NCBI RefSeq assembly: GCF_964199755.1
Contig: NC_133899.1
Location: forward strand, 4,278,001 to 4,342,000
Reading direction: 5' to 3'
Length of the DNA stretch: 64,000 bases
Origin: Larus michahellis
Lineage: Eukaryota; Chordata; Aves; Charadriiformes; Laridae
Shown: positions 15,038 through 27,000 of the stretch, piece by piece
Layout: each line of letters opens with the position of its first letter
How positions within the stretch are numbered: the first letter of the stretch is position 1
Notes under the pieces: generated by a model
What the model was told of the DNA's origin: nothing
The model's input: only the letters and a program-made list of their open reading frames with translations
The model's database searches: none
Program-made: the position numbers and the translations under genes

Positions 15038-15823
15038 GGCGAGTGTTCCCAGAAGTGCTATTACATCTTCGTCATAGAGACCATCTGTGTGGCTTGGTTT
15101 TCCCTGGAGTTCTGCCTCCGATTCATTCAGGCAAGGAGCAAGTGTCAGTTCTTCAAAGGACCCCTAAATATCATTGACTTCTTGGCTATTTCACCCTATT
15201 ACGTCTCCCTCATTTTCTCGGAGGATGACTCAAATGAGGAGGAAGACAGGCCAAGCAGCAACACATATTTGGAGAAGGTTGGTTTGGTGCTACGGGTTTT
15301 ACGTGCCTTGAGGATCTTGTATGTAATGCGCCTTGCCCGACATTCCTTGGGCTTGCAGACTTTGGGCCTCACAGTTCGGAGATGCACACGGGAATTTGGC
15401 CTGCTTTTACTCTTCTTATGTGTGGCTGTCACTCTGTTTTCTCCTTTGGTCTATCTCGCCGAGAACGAATCTGGGAAGGTGCTTGAATTTACAAGCATAC
15501 CTGCTTCTTACTGGTGGGCTATCATTTCAATGACCACTGTGGGGTACGGAGATATGGTACCACGGAGCGTCCCAGGCCAGATGGTGGCTTTGAGCAGCAT
15601 CCTCAGTGGGATTCTCATCATGTCTTTTCCTGCAACATCAATATTCCACACTTTCTCCCATTCCTACTCAGAGTTGAGAAAGGAACATGAACGACTGCAG
15701 TCTCGGCTAAACAGAGCAAAAAATGCCAATCACTCTGGTGAAAGCGATACCTTCAATGAGACAGACAGCTTGATCCTGGAGGAGCAAGCATCACCAATCA
15801 AATACATTTACACAGGGAACTAA
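15038..15823 (+). CDS. KCNG4: KCNG4 (Kv6.4) terminal coding exon: silent voltage-gated K+ channel subunit, S2 to C-terminus
   Basis: This exon encodes the last 261 residues of a Kv6-family potassium channel modifier subunit, a plasma-membrane protein. By family knowledge it forms no channel alone but joins Kv2 subunits and shifts their gating. Seen in order: GECSQKCYY; S2 (IFVIETICVAWFSLEFCLRF); S3 (GPLNIIDFLAISPYYVSLIF); an acidic S3-S4 linker; S4 with regularly spaced arginines (VLRVLRALRILYVMRLARHS); S5 (LLLLFLCVAVTLFSPLVYLA); the pore helix and TTVGYGD selectivity filter (GYGD at 15542-15553); S6 ending ILIMSFPATSIFHTF; then a cytoplasmic tail. S6 reads PAT where conducting Kv1-4 channels have PVP, a mark of silent subunits. 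The tail (DSLILEEQASPI) resembles the KCNG4 C-terminus, which favours KCNG4 over KCNG1-3. The open frame continues back to an ATG at 14714, but that part is intron. The T1 domain and S1 are outside the window. Stop TAA at 15821-15823. The paralogue assignment is fairly sure and the family certain. Confidence 0.93.
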   Translation, partial: GECSQKCYYIFVIETICVAWFSLEFCLRFIQARSKCQFFKGPLNIIDFLAISPYYVSLIFSEDDSNEEEDRPSSNTYLEKVGLVLRVLRALRILYVMRLARHSLGLQTLGLTVRRCTREFGLLLLFLCVAVTLFSPLVYLAENESGKVLEFTSIPASYWWAIISMTTVGYGDMVPRSVPGQMVALSSILSGILIMSFPATSIFHTFSHSYSELRKEHERLQSRLNRAKNANHSGESDTFNETDSLILEEQASPIKYIYTGN

Positions 15824-16080
15824 GCCTAGTTGTAAAAAGTTCCCAAGAACAGGAATAGAAATATACACATACGTATGTCACCATAATACACAAAGCAAAG
15901 CAACAACATAGGTTACGATGCTATTTTTCTCTGCCAGCATAGGTATACTAAGCAGTCAAGCCAACACAGCTAGCTCCAACACATCACTATGAAGCTGGAG
16001 GTTTTGAGAATGTCAAAAGTCAGAGTTTATTCAATAATAAATATTCATTCTTCTCTACGACTAATAAGAATAAACTTTGT
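15824..16080 (+). other. KCNG4: KCNG4 3' UTR with candidate poly(A) signals
   Basis: The sequence after the KCNG4 stop is AT-rich and non-coding. AATAAA occurs at 16036-16041 and again at 16069-16074. The second is followed at once by the T/G-rich ctttgtctctg, a plausible downstream element. Further AATAAA hexamers occur near 16.34 and 16.56 kb, so longer 3' ends are possible. The true cleavage site cannot be fixed from sequence alone. Confidence 0.5.
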
Positions 16081-17945
16081 CTCTGCCAGTCATGTATCTT
16101 GCTGAGTACCTAATATTGAATGAGTAACAAAAAAACCAGCTTCTGTTGGCACAAATGCACTTGTTATTTTATTTGCCTTTGAGTTTCCACTGTTCTTGCA
16201 ATTAACATCTTGAGCCAAGCACTAGAATGGATTCTTTCAGGGCTACGCACCAGTGTTGTTTATACGATGCTCATCCACCAGGCATACAGAAGAAGCCTCG
16301 ATACAAATCTGGATTCTGTATCTAAAGCCACTAATAAGCTTAAAATAAAAGCATTGTATGTGAAAGCTTTCAAAGTTTGCCCGTAGCCAGATGATCGATC
16401 TATAAATAACAAATTGCACTGTTATTGTATAAAATAGTGTTTGCAAGAGAATTTGCTTGAAATGCAGTTGCGTCCTGCAAACTGTAAACATTTCATACTA
16501 GACAGCAAAAGTTTTCAAACTTTTTTCATATACTTATTTAAAATAACAAATGAGGAATAAAAAACCCCAAGCTTATCAACCATATTAAAAAGAGTTGGTG
16601 TTATCTTTTTTACTGAATGGTGATGGCTTCTCTGGAAGAGAGATTAAAAAAACAGACTTATTGAAAATGAGATGAGAGCTCAGAAGTATCCAAACATATA
16701 AATAGTAAAGAATGAAGCAAATGATTGCCAGAGAGGCAGTGGGAGTGATGTCCCTTTTGGGATATCAAAGTATAGCCAGAAGAAAGCAATAGCACTACAC
16801 AGAAGTCAACAATGCTGCTTTATGGGATAGTCTAGATGATCTTTCACAATTTGACCTTTTAGATGCTGTGAACACAGTTAGTGAAAACCGATACCAAGAC
16901 ACGAAGGCCGGGTCTGTGCAAACACCTGTGTGTTTAAGGCCTGCATCAGCACACAGCTCCTCAGTTTGTAAGCAGCCCTGTTGATACCCACGGAACTTTG
17001 ACACGCTGAATTTTGGGCACGTATTCAAGTACTATGATTAATCAAGGCCTAAATTATTTTTTTAATCAGATTTGCAGCTTTCAGTATTCCATTTCTTATA
17101 TCCTACTGAGGTCCCCATGACCTTGTAATGGAGCAAAGCTCAGTGAATTGACCGTTCGCTCCAGTTTTCAGTGGGCACCATTCTTGGAGCCCCGAGGGTG
17201 CTTCCAGGCATTGTGACCTGTCTCCCACGTGGACGTACAAACACAGGCACTTGCAGGGTTATGCAACTTCATGCAGGCATTTGGGAGCTTCAGTTTTTAG
17301 ATACTATCGTCACTGCACTGCATAGCTTAAGTACAGAAAAACACAGTTGTTGGCACAATGTGGATCACGTAACTCAAATTAATCTCTTGGATTTATCTTG
17401 CTATTGACTCTATGATTTAAACCAGAGAAACTGTAGTGGATTATAGATGGGATGTTCCAACATAATTGTAACGAGTCGACACTGGATGACAGGCATTTAT
17501 ATTTGCCAAATAAAGGGTGGAACTTCTGCTGGCTTATGATAGGTCCATATGATTTTTTATTTTTTGCAATTAGCATTTCTTTTTTTGCCAGCAATTCTCT
17601 ACAGTAGGACTACTTAGATGGTAAACCAGACAAAATCCAACCCCAATCTGGACCATGACCCAGACCTCTCCAGGGTCCTACACATGGTGATGCCACCTGC
17701 ATTTCTTTGGGAGAGTCTGTATTTCTTTACAGTTATCCCAGTTTCTTAGGAAAAACAATACTCAGCACAGTCCGCTTCTGCCCCTCTGGTCTGGCAGAGT
17801 CAAAGACAGTGCTTGCTCCATGCTGGCTGATCCCTGCTAGAAAACATCCTGATGCAGATTAGCCACGTCTTTAAAAAGGTGTTTCTCCCCACTGACACAC
17901 TCTTTGGAAATAAAAACAGTTAGGTAGTGCTTTTTCTAATTAACA

Positions 17946-18237
17946 GTTTTCTTGCTAGTTCAGGAGTAACAAGCAATAGCACAAGAGGAAACAGCCCCAA
18001 GTTGCACCAGGGGAGGTTTAGATTGGATATTAGGAAATATTTCTTCACCAAAAGGTTTGTCAAGCATTGGAACAGGCTGCCCAGGGAAGTGGTTGAGTCA
18101 CCATCCCTGGAGATCTGTAAAAGACAGGCAGATGTGGTGCTGAGGGACATGGTTCAGTGGTGGACTTAGTGCTAGGTTCACAGTTGGACTTGATAATCTT
18201 AAAGGTCTTTTCCAATCTAAATGATTCTATGATTCTA
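17946..18237 (+). mobile_element. CR1 LINE fragment (end of ORF2 plus 3' tail)
   Basis: The stretch runs from ttcaggagtaacaagcaatag through ggggaggtttagattggata to the terminal tgattctatgattct. Its translation contains [14 protein letters not shown] and [16 protein letters not shown], the very conserved C-terminal end of the CR1 reverse transcriptase protein. It is 5'-truncated and about 290 bp long. The tail ends at about 18237. Confidence 0.92.
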
Positions 18238-21200
18238 ACATGGTCGCACAGAAAATTAGCCCAGCCACATTGCTCTAAACATGTAGATACCTGGAAAATA
18301 TCGGCACTTTTACCACCCAAGTACTTATAACAGCTTAGCGTCCAACAGGTTCTGTGATGTAGGTGGGGTTGTGGACATAACATGCCTCCAAATTCACAGC
18401 AATCCAAACCTTGACTCAGTCAAGCATTTAAGCTAGCGTAAGTTCTTCCAAAATGCAATGTAAGAAAGTGCTGAAACATGGAGATAAAACAAACAAAAAA
18501 ATCACCACTGTTTAAACAGTGAAGCAAGTGCTTGCACTTTCAGCAGAATCGGGACTACAACATATATTTGTTTCTAAAATCTCTTCGTATAGCTGGGTCT
18601 GGGCTGCACCAGCTTTCATAGAAAATGTCCTTCGTGATTCATTGTGTTACTAGGGAGGGAAAAAAATATGTTGAGAGGAACATTTAGTTCCTCTGTAACT
18701 CAACTGAGTAACAAATTCAGAACAAGCAGTTACAATTAGCAGATAGTGTTGTTGCCAAGATCATATCATTTGGTAACCAGACTTAATTAAAAGAGCAGTT
18801 TAGGTGCCTGGCATTCAGCTTCTCTTAGTTCAAAGCCCTTTCCTGAATCTAAAGCCTAGAATCATCAGAGGAACAGCACCCATTATCCAGGGGAAACCAT
18901 GTTGTTCAGCCCTCACCAATGCATTACATCTCTTTTTAAGCTTCTAATTGCTACTCTGATATAGCAACAACTTTATTGTATAATGAAGGGACCCACAAAA
19001 CTCCCCCCCATTTTGTTTGGGGAAGTTGATAGACATCCTGACTCTGCAAACCAGCTAGGGACACCAGACAAAGTGACAGAATCACACAGAAATGCAATAC
19101 AGGACCACTCCAATTACTGGTGTGACTTGGAACCAAAACACAGTGAATGGGTTTTGATCACAGCCTAAATGCAAATTTTCTATGATGTTGAAATAGTATT
19201 GAGGGGCTAAGACCTCTGCTTTGACCTAAATCTCATTCTTTCAGGGATTCTGCAGATTGTTTCAAAGTCTCACTGTAGCCCTCGTACCTGCTGGCTATTC
19301 TCCAGCTGTTTCTCCTCGTTGACTTTCATTAGGTCCGCTGGTAGAGAAGCATTACATAAAATGGACACATTATTATTTCAGTAATGAACTCTCATTAGCT
19401 TCATAGGTTTAGTATTTTATTATTTCAACCTACTGTTAGATCTCCTGAAATTTGCTTTTCACCTGTCTTTGGAAATCTGAAGTTTGCATCCAGTCACTAG
19501 CATTCATAATATAATTAAAGTTACGCAGTTTATTATTTAAGTCATATAAATTCATTGGGGGGACTAGTACATTATTTTAGGGGTAAATTGCAAAAGAATT
19601 CACTAAGTGAATATCCTGTTCACTTTTTTTTTCCTATGCATAAATTATAGAAGAACTCCTTAAAACTTTTATTGGTCAACATTTTTATTTCAAACATACC
19701 CAGCAAGTATTCTGCAGTTATTTTGAACAATTAAGTATATATCTGCTGATATAAATTACACTCAGCATGCCCCCTCTGATTTTATTTCTAATGAAAGATA
19801 TTTTCCCCCTTTTTTTTTTTCAGAAGATTATTTTAATGCATTGCAGTAATCGATAAAGAATGATGAAAACCTAAAAGATCAAGGAAATGAAAAGTACAGC
19901 ACGTTCCCTGAAGAAGTGTTAGAAAGTTTTTACTTCTGCGAGTAATAATTTATTAGCCACATGTTAAAGTTAAACCTGACAAAAGGTTGATATAATACTC
20001 AGGTTTCCTAAATGGAATCTGATTACTGCATGGTAAAATGCTAGGTATTCTAGGACATTTTACTGAAAGTATTAAATTCCTTCCTGTGAACTATTTTGCT
20101 TCTGTAGCAACAGCTTATCCAAGCTAAATGGGGCTTTCCCCACTTCCTCCAGTCCTAGCCATGCCGCAATACCTGGCAAACCCCTAAAAAACAGGACAAG
20201 GTTGGGAATATATCAGGTACTCAATATGCACTGGATTCTCTGCTGGCCTCTGACATGGGCTATTAAACTGGATTTTCCCAGCAGGCAAAGCACAGAGACT
20301 GCGCTGATTACTCCCTCTCTCCTTACAGGATGTCACCATTCAGCTCAAGGTCTGCAGACCTCCCCGACTAGTTTGAGAAAATTTACAATATTAAGACAAA
20401 ACCTAATGCTGTAGGTTATTCTAATTGGTTTGGTTTTTTTTTTCCCCTGGATGACTAAAATGATACAAAGAAAAGACGATGAAGTGAAGGAACTAAGGTG
20501 CTTCCCTTCCCCCTGTGCTCCTGCCTTTGCCATTTTACTTCCAATAGAAGCTAGTTCTCTAAAACTTGTTTTCCCCAAAGCTTAGTGTTCCAGTAGTTTC
20601 CTTATGCCAGCATCTGATCACTATGAGGTCACTTAGAGTTGAAAATAATCTGTCCCAAAACTAGTTCACTGTAAGAGAGGTCTCTATTCAGAATAGTACC
20701 AAGGAAAAAACTCATGTAAAAATTGCAGGCTTGGATCACCAGCACCAAGCGTTTAAGGAGCACCTTAGCAGAATATTACAGTAGATTCAGCAAGAGGGAT
20801 AAAAATCCAACTCGAATTCCATTATTTCCATATTTGATTCCTGCCATAACTACACCAGCTGTAAAAATCATGCATATTTCTAAACGAGAAGGACTGAAAG
20901 TTATAGTGTGTTATATCACCACTAGTGAGTCCCATAAGTAAGTAATAAAACTTAATCACCCTGAAACAACACTTCAAATTTTAAATCTGAAATGAGAAGG
21001 TCTACTGCTTCATACCTGACAATTTTGTTTAAAAAAACCTTTAGGACTTAATGTATTCGCATAGAACTCCATACATGCATATAATAAAGTCATAATATCT
21101 TCCCAAATTTCCCACTTGCTAGTTCTAGCATTCAGCCAAATATTAGTCAGTCAGACACTAACTACGAGTCAACAGGTTTTATCTCGGCTTCTTCAAAATA

Positions 21201-24059
21201 ATTTCTTTTCATCAGCTTTCAAGAAAATGTGACTATTCCCAGTAAGAACAAATGGAGCGATACAGAGTTTTTCTTCTGCTTAAAGTTAAAGCAGATAAGG
21301 TACAATTTATATTGACCATGAAAGGCAAAGAAGCCCTCACAATGCCTCTGTGATAATCCAATGATGTTTCACTTGATTTCAGACAAACAGCATGACCATT
21401 TGCCGATGTTCCCCCGTTTGCCTTTAACTCCCATCCAAGTCCACATCACCTCCCACACAGACAGGACACGGACCAAGTACATTCCTATTTTCACAGTTTC
21501 TTTTGTTTTCACCTGACCACTTTGGAACCTCACATCAGAAATTGCTCATTTCCTATATAAAAAGCCATCTCGTTAAAGATTTTTCTTACTAAGATTCATA
21601 ACCTTAAAGGTACAGTGTGACAAATACTAAAGATAACTGGATTGCACACGTGAACAGTGCATACTAATAAAACAAAGGAAGCGCTTTATGTCCTTCAATC
21701 AACAGGTCTTGTACTGTCCTTGAAGTGTATTACACTGTCTTTTAAGAAAATACCTGTTAAAATTTTCTAATTAAGATTTCACTTGCAAATCACTGTTCTT
21801 GAAATATCCTCACCAGAACAATCGTAAAACTTTGTGTCTTGAGGATCTACTTCTCCAAATTATGTAAGTTTTTGTTACCCTGATGTTTTATTTTCACCTT
21901 GCTATCCTGAAGCTTTCCTAACTGCCTAGTTCCGCACCAAATTAGTTAAAGCTGTTCTACCTCTGAAAGATTTTTACATGAGAACTTCACAAAAATCATA
22001 TCAGCTCAAAGACAAGAAACTCCGGGAAATTTCAAAGCTTCAGAGACAAAAAAGCTATGAGCTACTCATGATTAAAGAAAAAAATTATTACGCAGTTCCG
22101 CAAAGGTCCATGAATAGACTTATACAGCACAATTACTATGTTTTTACAGGGTATTTTTAGGAAAGAGAGAGTGAAATCATAGAGGTTGAAACCAGCTCTA
22201 TCTGTAGTTCCAACTCTGAGACATAGGTTCATACCTTAATGGTGCTTGCAGTCAGTAGGATTTAGTACAGTCCTTTCCAGAGTCGATAAAGATAATTCTG
22301 TCAGCTCATTAAGGTGTAAGTGTGCATGCTTAAACAAATTAAACTAATTTCATACTGATACAAAGATACCTAAGGGAAACTGAAGGTCAAATAGAGTTAT
22401 GCCATTCAGAGCTTGTGAAGCGTTCTAACAGAATTTAAAACTGCATTTTGTCTACAGAATTTTGCATTTCTCAATAAAACTGTAACCAATGATCCATTCC
22501 TCAGAGTTATCACGCAAGTGGCATTAAAAAAAAAAAATCACAGAAATACATTTCAAGAGCAAGAACATCGGAGGCAACCTCACACAGAACAAAAGATAAA
22601 TCTATTTCACATTTTCTCCCAAAAGCGCAAAATATGTCAGCAGCACAAAATAGTATGTTTGCTGGTCCTTAATCACTGTTTGTTGAAATAACAGCAAATT
22701 AAAGGCCCATTTTTGCAGGTTGTCAGATAATTCCTGTGAGCTGCTAAGTGCCTCTGGCTTTGTGAAAGTCTAGAGAATCTGAATCACCCAGTATACTGCA
22801 AACTCTAAGTAGTGCAACTAAATATTACGATAAGGTAGTTAAATTTTATACTTGACTATACTTTATTTCATTGAAGTAATACAGATTCTGACTGGTTTTA
22901 GAAAAGACCTCTGCGTTTCATGCTGCCTGCTTCTGTGGTTCAGCTTGGGATACCAAAAAAAACCCAAAAAATAGAAAAGAAAAGCAGCCTAGATGTGGTA
23001 TAAATCAGTATCACTCTTAAAATCCATAGACTTAATCCAACTTACCACATTTGAGAATAAGGCTGTAAGCACTTCTACATTGCTGTAATATGTCCACTGT
23101 CATTCTCTTCCTTCATCCAGTGATTCTAAAATGTAAAAAAAGTCTTCATCAGAAAGCTGAAGAGATCAACCTCCTTTTACCACCAACTCTGATCAATGCT
23201 TCAGGCTTCACAAATTTTGTTGGACTGTGATCCCCGCAACCTGTTGACAAGAACTGCAAACCCGGACACAAACACAAGCCTTTGTATTTCCATCCTTATC
23301 TACACTCCTACCACCGCATGCTGTAGTTTTACACACATGTTGATCTTCCTAAAAAACACTGACCACACACTCTCTGAAACGGCTACAGCAAACGCTCCCA
23401 AACACCTTCATTTCCAAAAGAGAGGGAGTTTCATAAGACCTTCAAAGATTTCCAGCATGGCTGATTCTGGGTGGGAAACTGGAAGAACAGGGATGTGATT
23501 CTTGATTCATTCTGTTTCCAACAGAGAAGAGGGGCTACCAAAGGGTCTCTAATAGCAGGGAACGTCCCAACCTGTAAACCACTATTAGACAACTGCTGTG
23601 TTTCTGTGCATGGGACAGAATATACTCCAATATAACTACAAGGAGGTGCTGAACCTGCTCCTTAAGGGCATGCCCATGTGAGAGAAAAGCTGGCACAGCC
23701 ATAGCTGCTTGCTTGCTCAACTCTGGCTAAAAAGCAGCACTGAAGACTGCCAATATTTATGTGATTCTCTCATTTTATTCAGAGAGCAAGAACCACCAGC
23801 CAAAATGTCTTGGAGCACCCTAAACATAACAAGACAGCAATAGCACTCATTTCTCCTAACCGCTTTTCTGTTGAATAATCAAGCTTATATTAGTTTTAGA
23901 AGTTTTCCTCTTCCAAGATGTGGTGGGTAAGTCAAGTGTCTTCTAAGCTGAAGACTGCACTCAGAGCTTAACCCTGCCAAAAATTACGCATGGGAAACTT
24001 GCATGACTGGGTCTTATAAGATAGCAGGGAAGCACGTCTAGAGGAACAAGTACTAATAG

Positions 24060-24078
24060 AGGTTTCCATGGGAAACCT
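24060..24078. repeat. 19-bp perfect inverted repeat, X-box-like
   Basis: AGGTTTCC and GGAAACCT flank ATG, giving a perfect 8-bp inverted repeat with a 3-base centre. The layout (GTTTCC, short spacer, GGAAAC) resembles the dimeric site of RFX transcription factors, but the spacer and inner bases are not ideal. Only the symmetry is seen directly; function is unknown. Confidence 0.5.
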
Positions 24079-27000
24079 GGGGGTTTGACCATAAGAATTG
24101 ACTCCAATTTCCACAGCTCGCTGGTTGCAACAGATACAGTTTCCTCTTTCTTTCTGTTCATGCCTTTTGTGCTGCACAGGGGCAATCCAATTTTTATTCC
24201 TAGGCTTTAGGAGAATCAGTAAATATGCTCTGCCATGGCAGACCGTTTTTAAGCTAACATCTCCCCAGCTGTGACCCGCAATTGCACATCTGAGGAGTGA
24301 AGTGTATCTTTGTAACAATGCATTGGCCTCCCTCCCAACCCAGTCACTTGGTGTACTTTTACTGAATGAAGAAATTATTCAAGAAGAATCTTATCAACAT
24401 ATGCACCAAACGTCCAGATGAGTGTAACTGAATCTGCAGGAACACCGATTTGGTGCTGAGCCAATATTAAGACAGCAGCATTCAGGATTTTCTCCCACTG
24501 TTCCAGTCCATCAAGGAAGCGAAGCACACATGGAGGGATGATGTGTTCACTCTTCAGGGGCTGCATTCCAGCTCTGTTCCAGCCAGATTCGAGCCCAAGA
24601 CTAGGGGCCAAACAGGACCCTCACAGTAAGTCACTGTGCTGGTCCCCTTCTTATTTAACATCTTCTCCATTTTGTTGCTGCCTTCTGAGACAAACACTTT
24701 GTAGTATCACAAGGCAGCTTTAAGATACACTTCTAATGCCGTTATACAAATTGTAACACTAAGTTGAAAAAAGGAAATTTCTCCAGTGATTCAGCTCTCT
24801 CTGTCTGGGACCTTCTGTCTTCTAAACATATGAACTACCAAATCAGAGTTCATTTAACCTGACACACTAACACTGGCAGCTCATAGAGATGCCTCCAGCC
24901 TATGAAACCCCATAGCAGACCATGAGCAACCTGCCCCTGAGTTATGCTTTCCAAGCCAAAGCATCAGTTTGTTTATAATTAACAATGACAACTTGCAGTA
25001 CAAAAACACAATTCAGCATGATGAAGTCTCTCCCCATCTCCAAATCCACTTCGTAAAGGCCCTGCATCGAAGCCTGATCTGCGGTGGACACGCTCCCAGA
25101 GGTCCTCACGCCTTCTGTCTGACACCCATCTAGTGGCACCTGCACTACTTAGCAAGGTAAAGGAGCACCTGACTCAGTGCTCAGGTGGATGGGTCCTCTC
25201 CTGATAGAGCTAGAAGCTCTTCTGGGAGGATGGAATTTATAATCTATACCCATGTTACTTTATTTTCTATTGTATAAAAAATTACTCTGTATCTCTATAC
25301 ATTAGACACATCACCACAATGCTGTTTGTGGCTGTCAGCTTTTTATGGTTACCAACTGTACTCTCCAATGCATCCTGCCTCTGAGGTGAGTCATGATAAC
25401 AGATAACAAACAGGGCTACCACAGCTTCTTCATTCAAACCAACGTCAGTGCAAGACCTCCCTCCTTCTTGCAGCCAGGCTTCTCTTCCTCCCTAGGGGAA
25501 AACTAAGCATGGGGTATTCCTTCCTTCTTCCTGCACTGCTGCCCAACAGACGATTGCTCCAGGACATATACAAGCAGTTCACCCATGGACACAGACACTG
25601 AAGATACCACTCTAGCCTCTCTAGAAGCCTTGCTGAAAGGTTTTCATTATGAAACGCACACAGCAGTGACTCTTATGGCTGCCTTTAGCTGCTGCATACT
25701 CCTCCTCAGTGCCCTTCTTATCCCTCCCCTGCTTTCATGCGTGCATCTCGTGCAACTCAAAAGCTGTCAGATTCCTTCTGCAGACTAATCTCCTTACTAC
25801 AGTAATTTCCAGTTGACTCGAAGGACTTTCTGCCCACTGTAACAAATACAACATGAGCTCTTCTAGTTTCTTCCTCAGTTACTAATCCCATCCTTTTGTG
25901 TTCTAAATACTCAGATTTACACCACCTGCCCAGAATCCCCTAGGGATCTTTGCCATGCTTTTGTCTTCACGTATCCCCTTCTGTAATCTCCTTTTAACCG
26001 AGCCTTGGTCTGCACTGTCCCCAGCAGAAGCAGTGTCAGCTACAACAAATCTTCAAGACACTTTGCATGAGAAAATAACAGACATTCATGTAATGCTGAA
26101 CACATTTCTAAGCTCAGCAGACCATTGCAGTCATTCCTAACTATAGACATCATTCACTAGGCTTGAGACTCTACAGGTGCTGCATTGCCTTGAGGTTCTG
26201 AGAGCTGTGACATTAACAGTAAAATATCTTGGCTAGCTTAGCATAAAGGCAAGAAGACTGCAAATTGACATTAAGTTTTATTCAGGTTTACCCAGAGGGC
26301 AGGAAAGTATTCTAGTGTTAAGGGAAGAAAAAAAGGAATTAAAGAGTCAGCATGAGTATTCAGAGTCAGATATGATTATTCCATATATTACAAGCAACCC
26401 AAAGAAAACCAGCTGCCTCTGGTGTTTGCCTTAACTGTACATGTAGGGGGTTAGCTTAGAGTAGATAGAGTGACACGGTTCAGGGGAACACCTCATTGCC
26501 AAAAGCATGATTTAACCCCAGAATACAGCAGCTAGTCACACTACCACCCGAGTGGCATCAGGCAAATTACTCAGCCCAGGGCTCCTACTAAAAAGAAGTG
26601 TTATAAATAGGCTTTGAAGGAACATGAGTTCTGGTCTGCTACAGAGATAAAGGTATTGGCAGATCTCAGCATACTGGACTTCAAGCTTGCTTTTCCTCTA
26701 CCTTCAATACATTCAAGCCCAAACTTAATTAAACCCCTCAGTTTATGTCAGCAGAGATGCCGTATAGAGAAATTACGTGTAATGTTTTCCTCCAGCACTC
26801 AGAAGGGATACATGAAACCCTACAACCAATAAGTAATGCGTGAGAAACTAGTTCAAAGTTTAAAGACTGATAGAGAAACATGCACACGCACCCCTCCCCT
26901 TATTTCTTCCAGCCTGAATTCTCTACAGAAAAGAAGATACCTTTCCTTCTGGCTGACCATAAGGCTTTTCCATAAGGCCTAAACTGCTGCTGTTTCTAGC

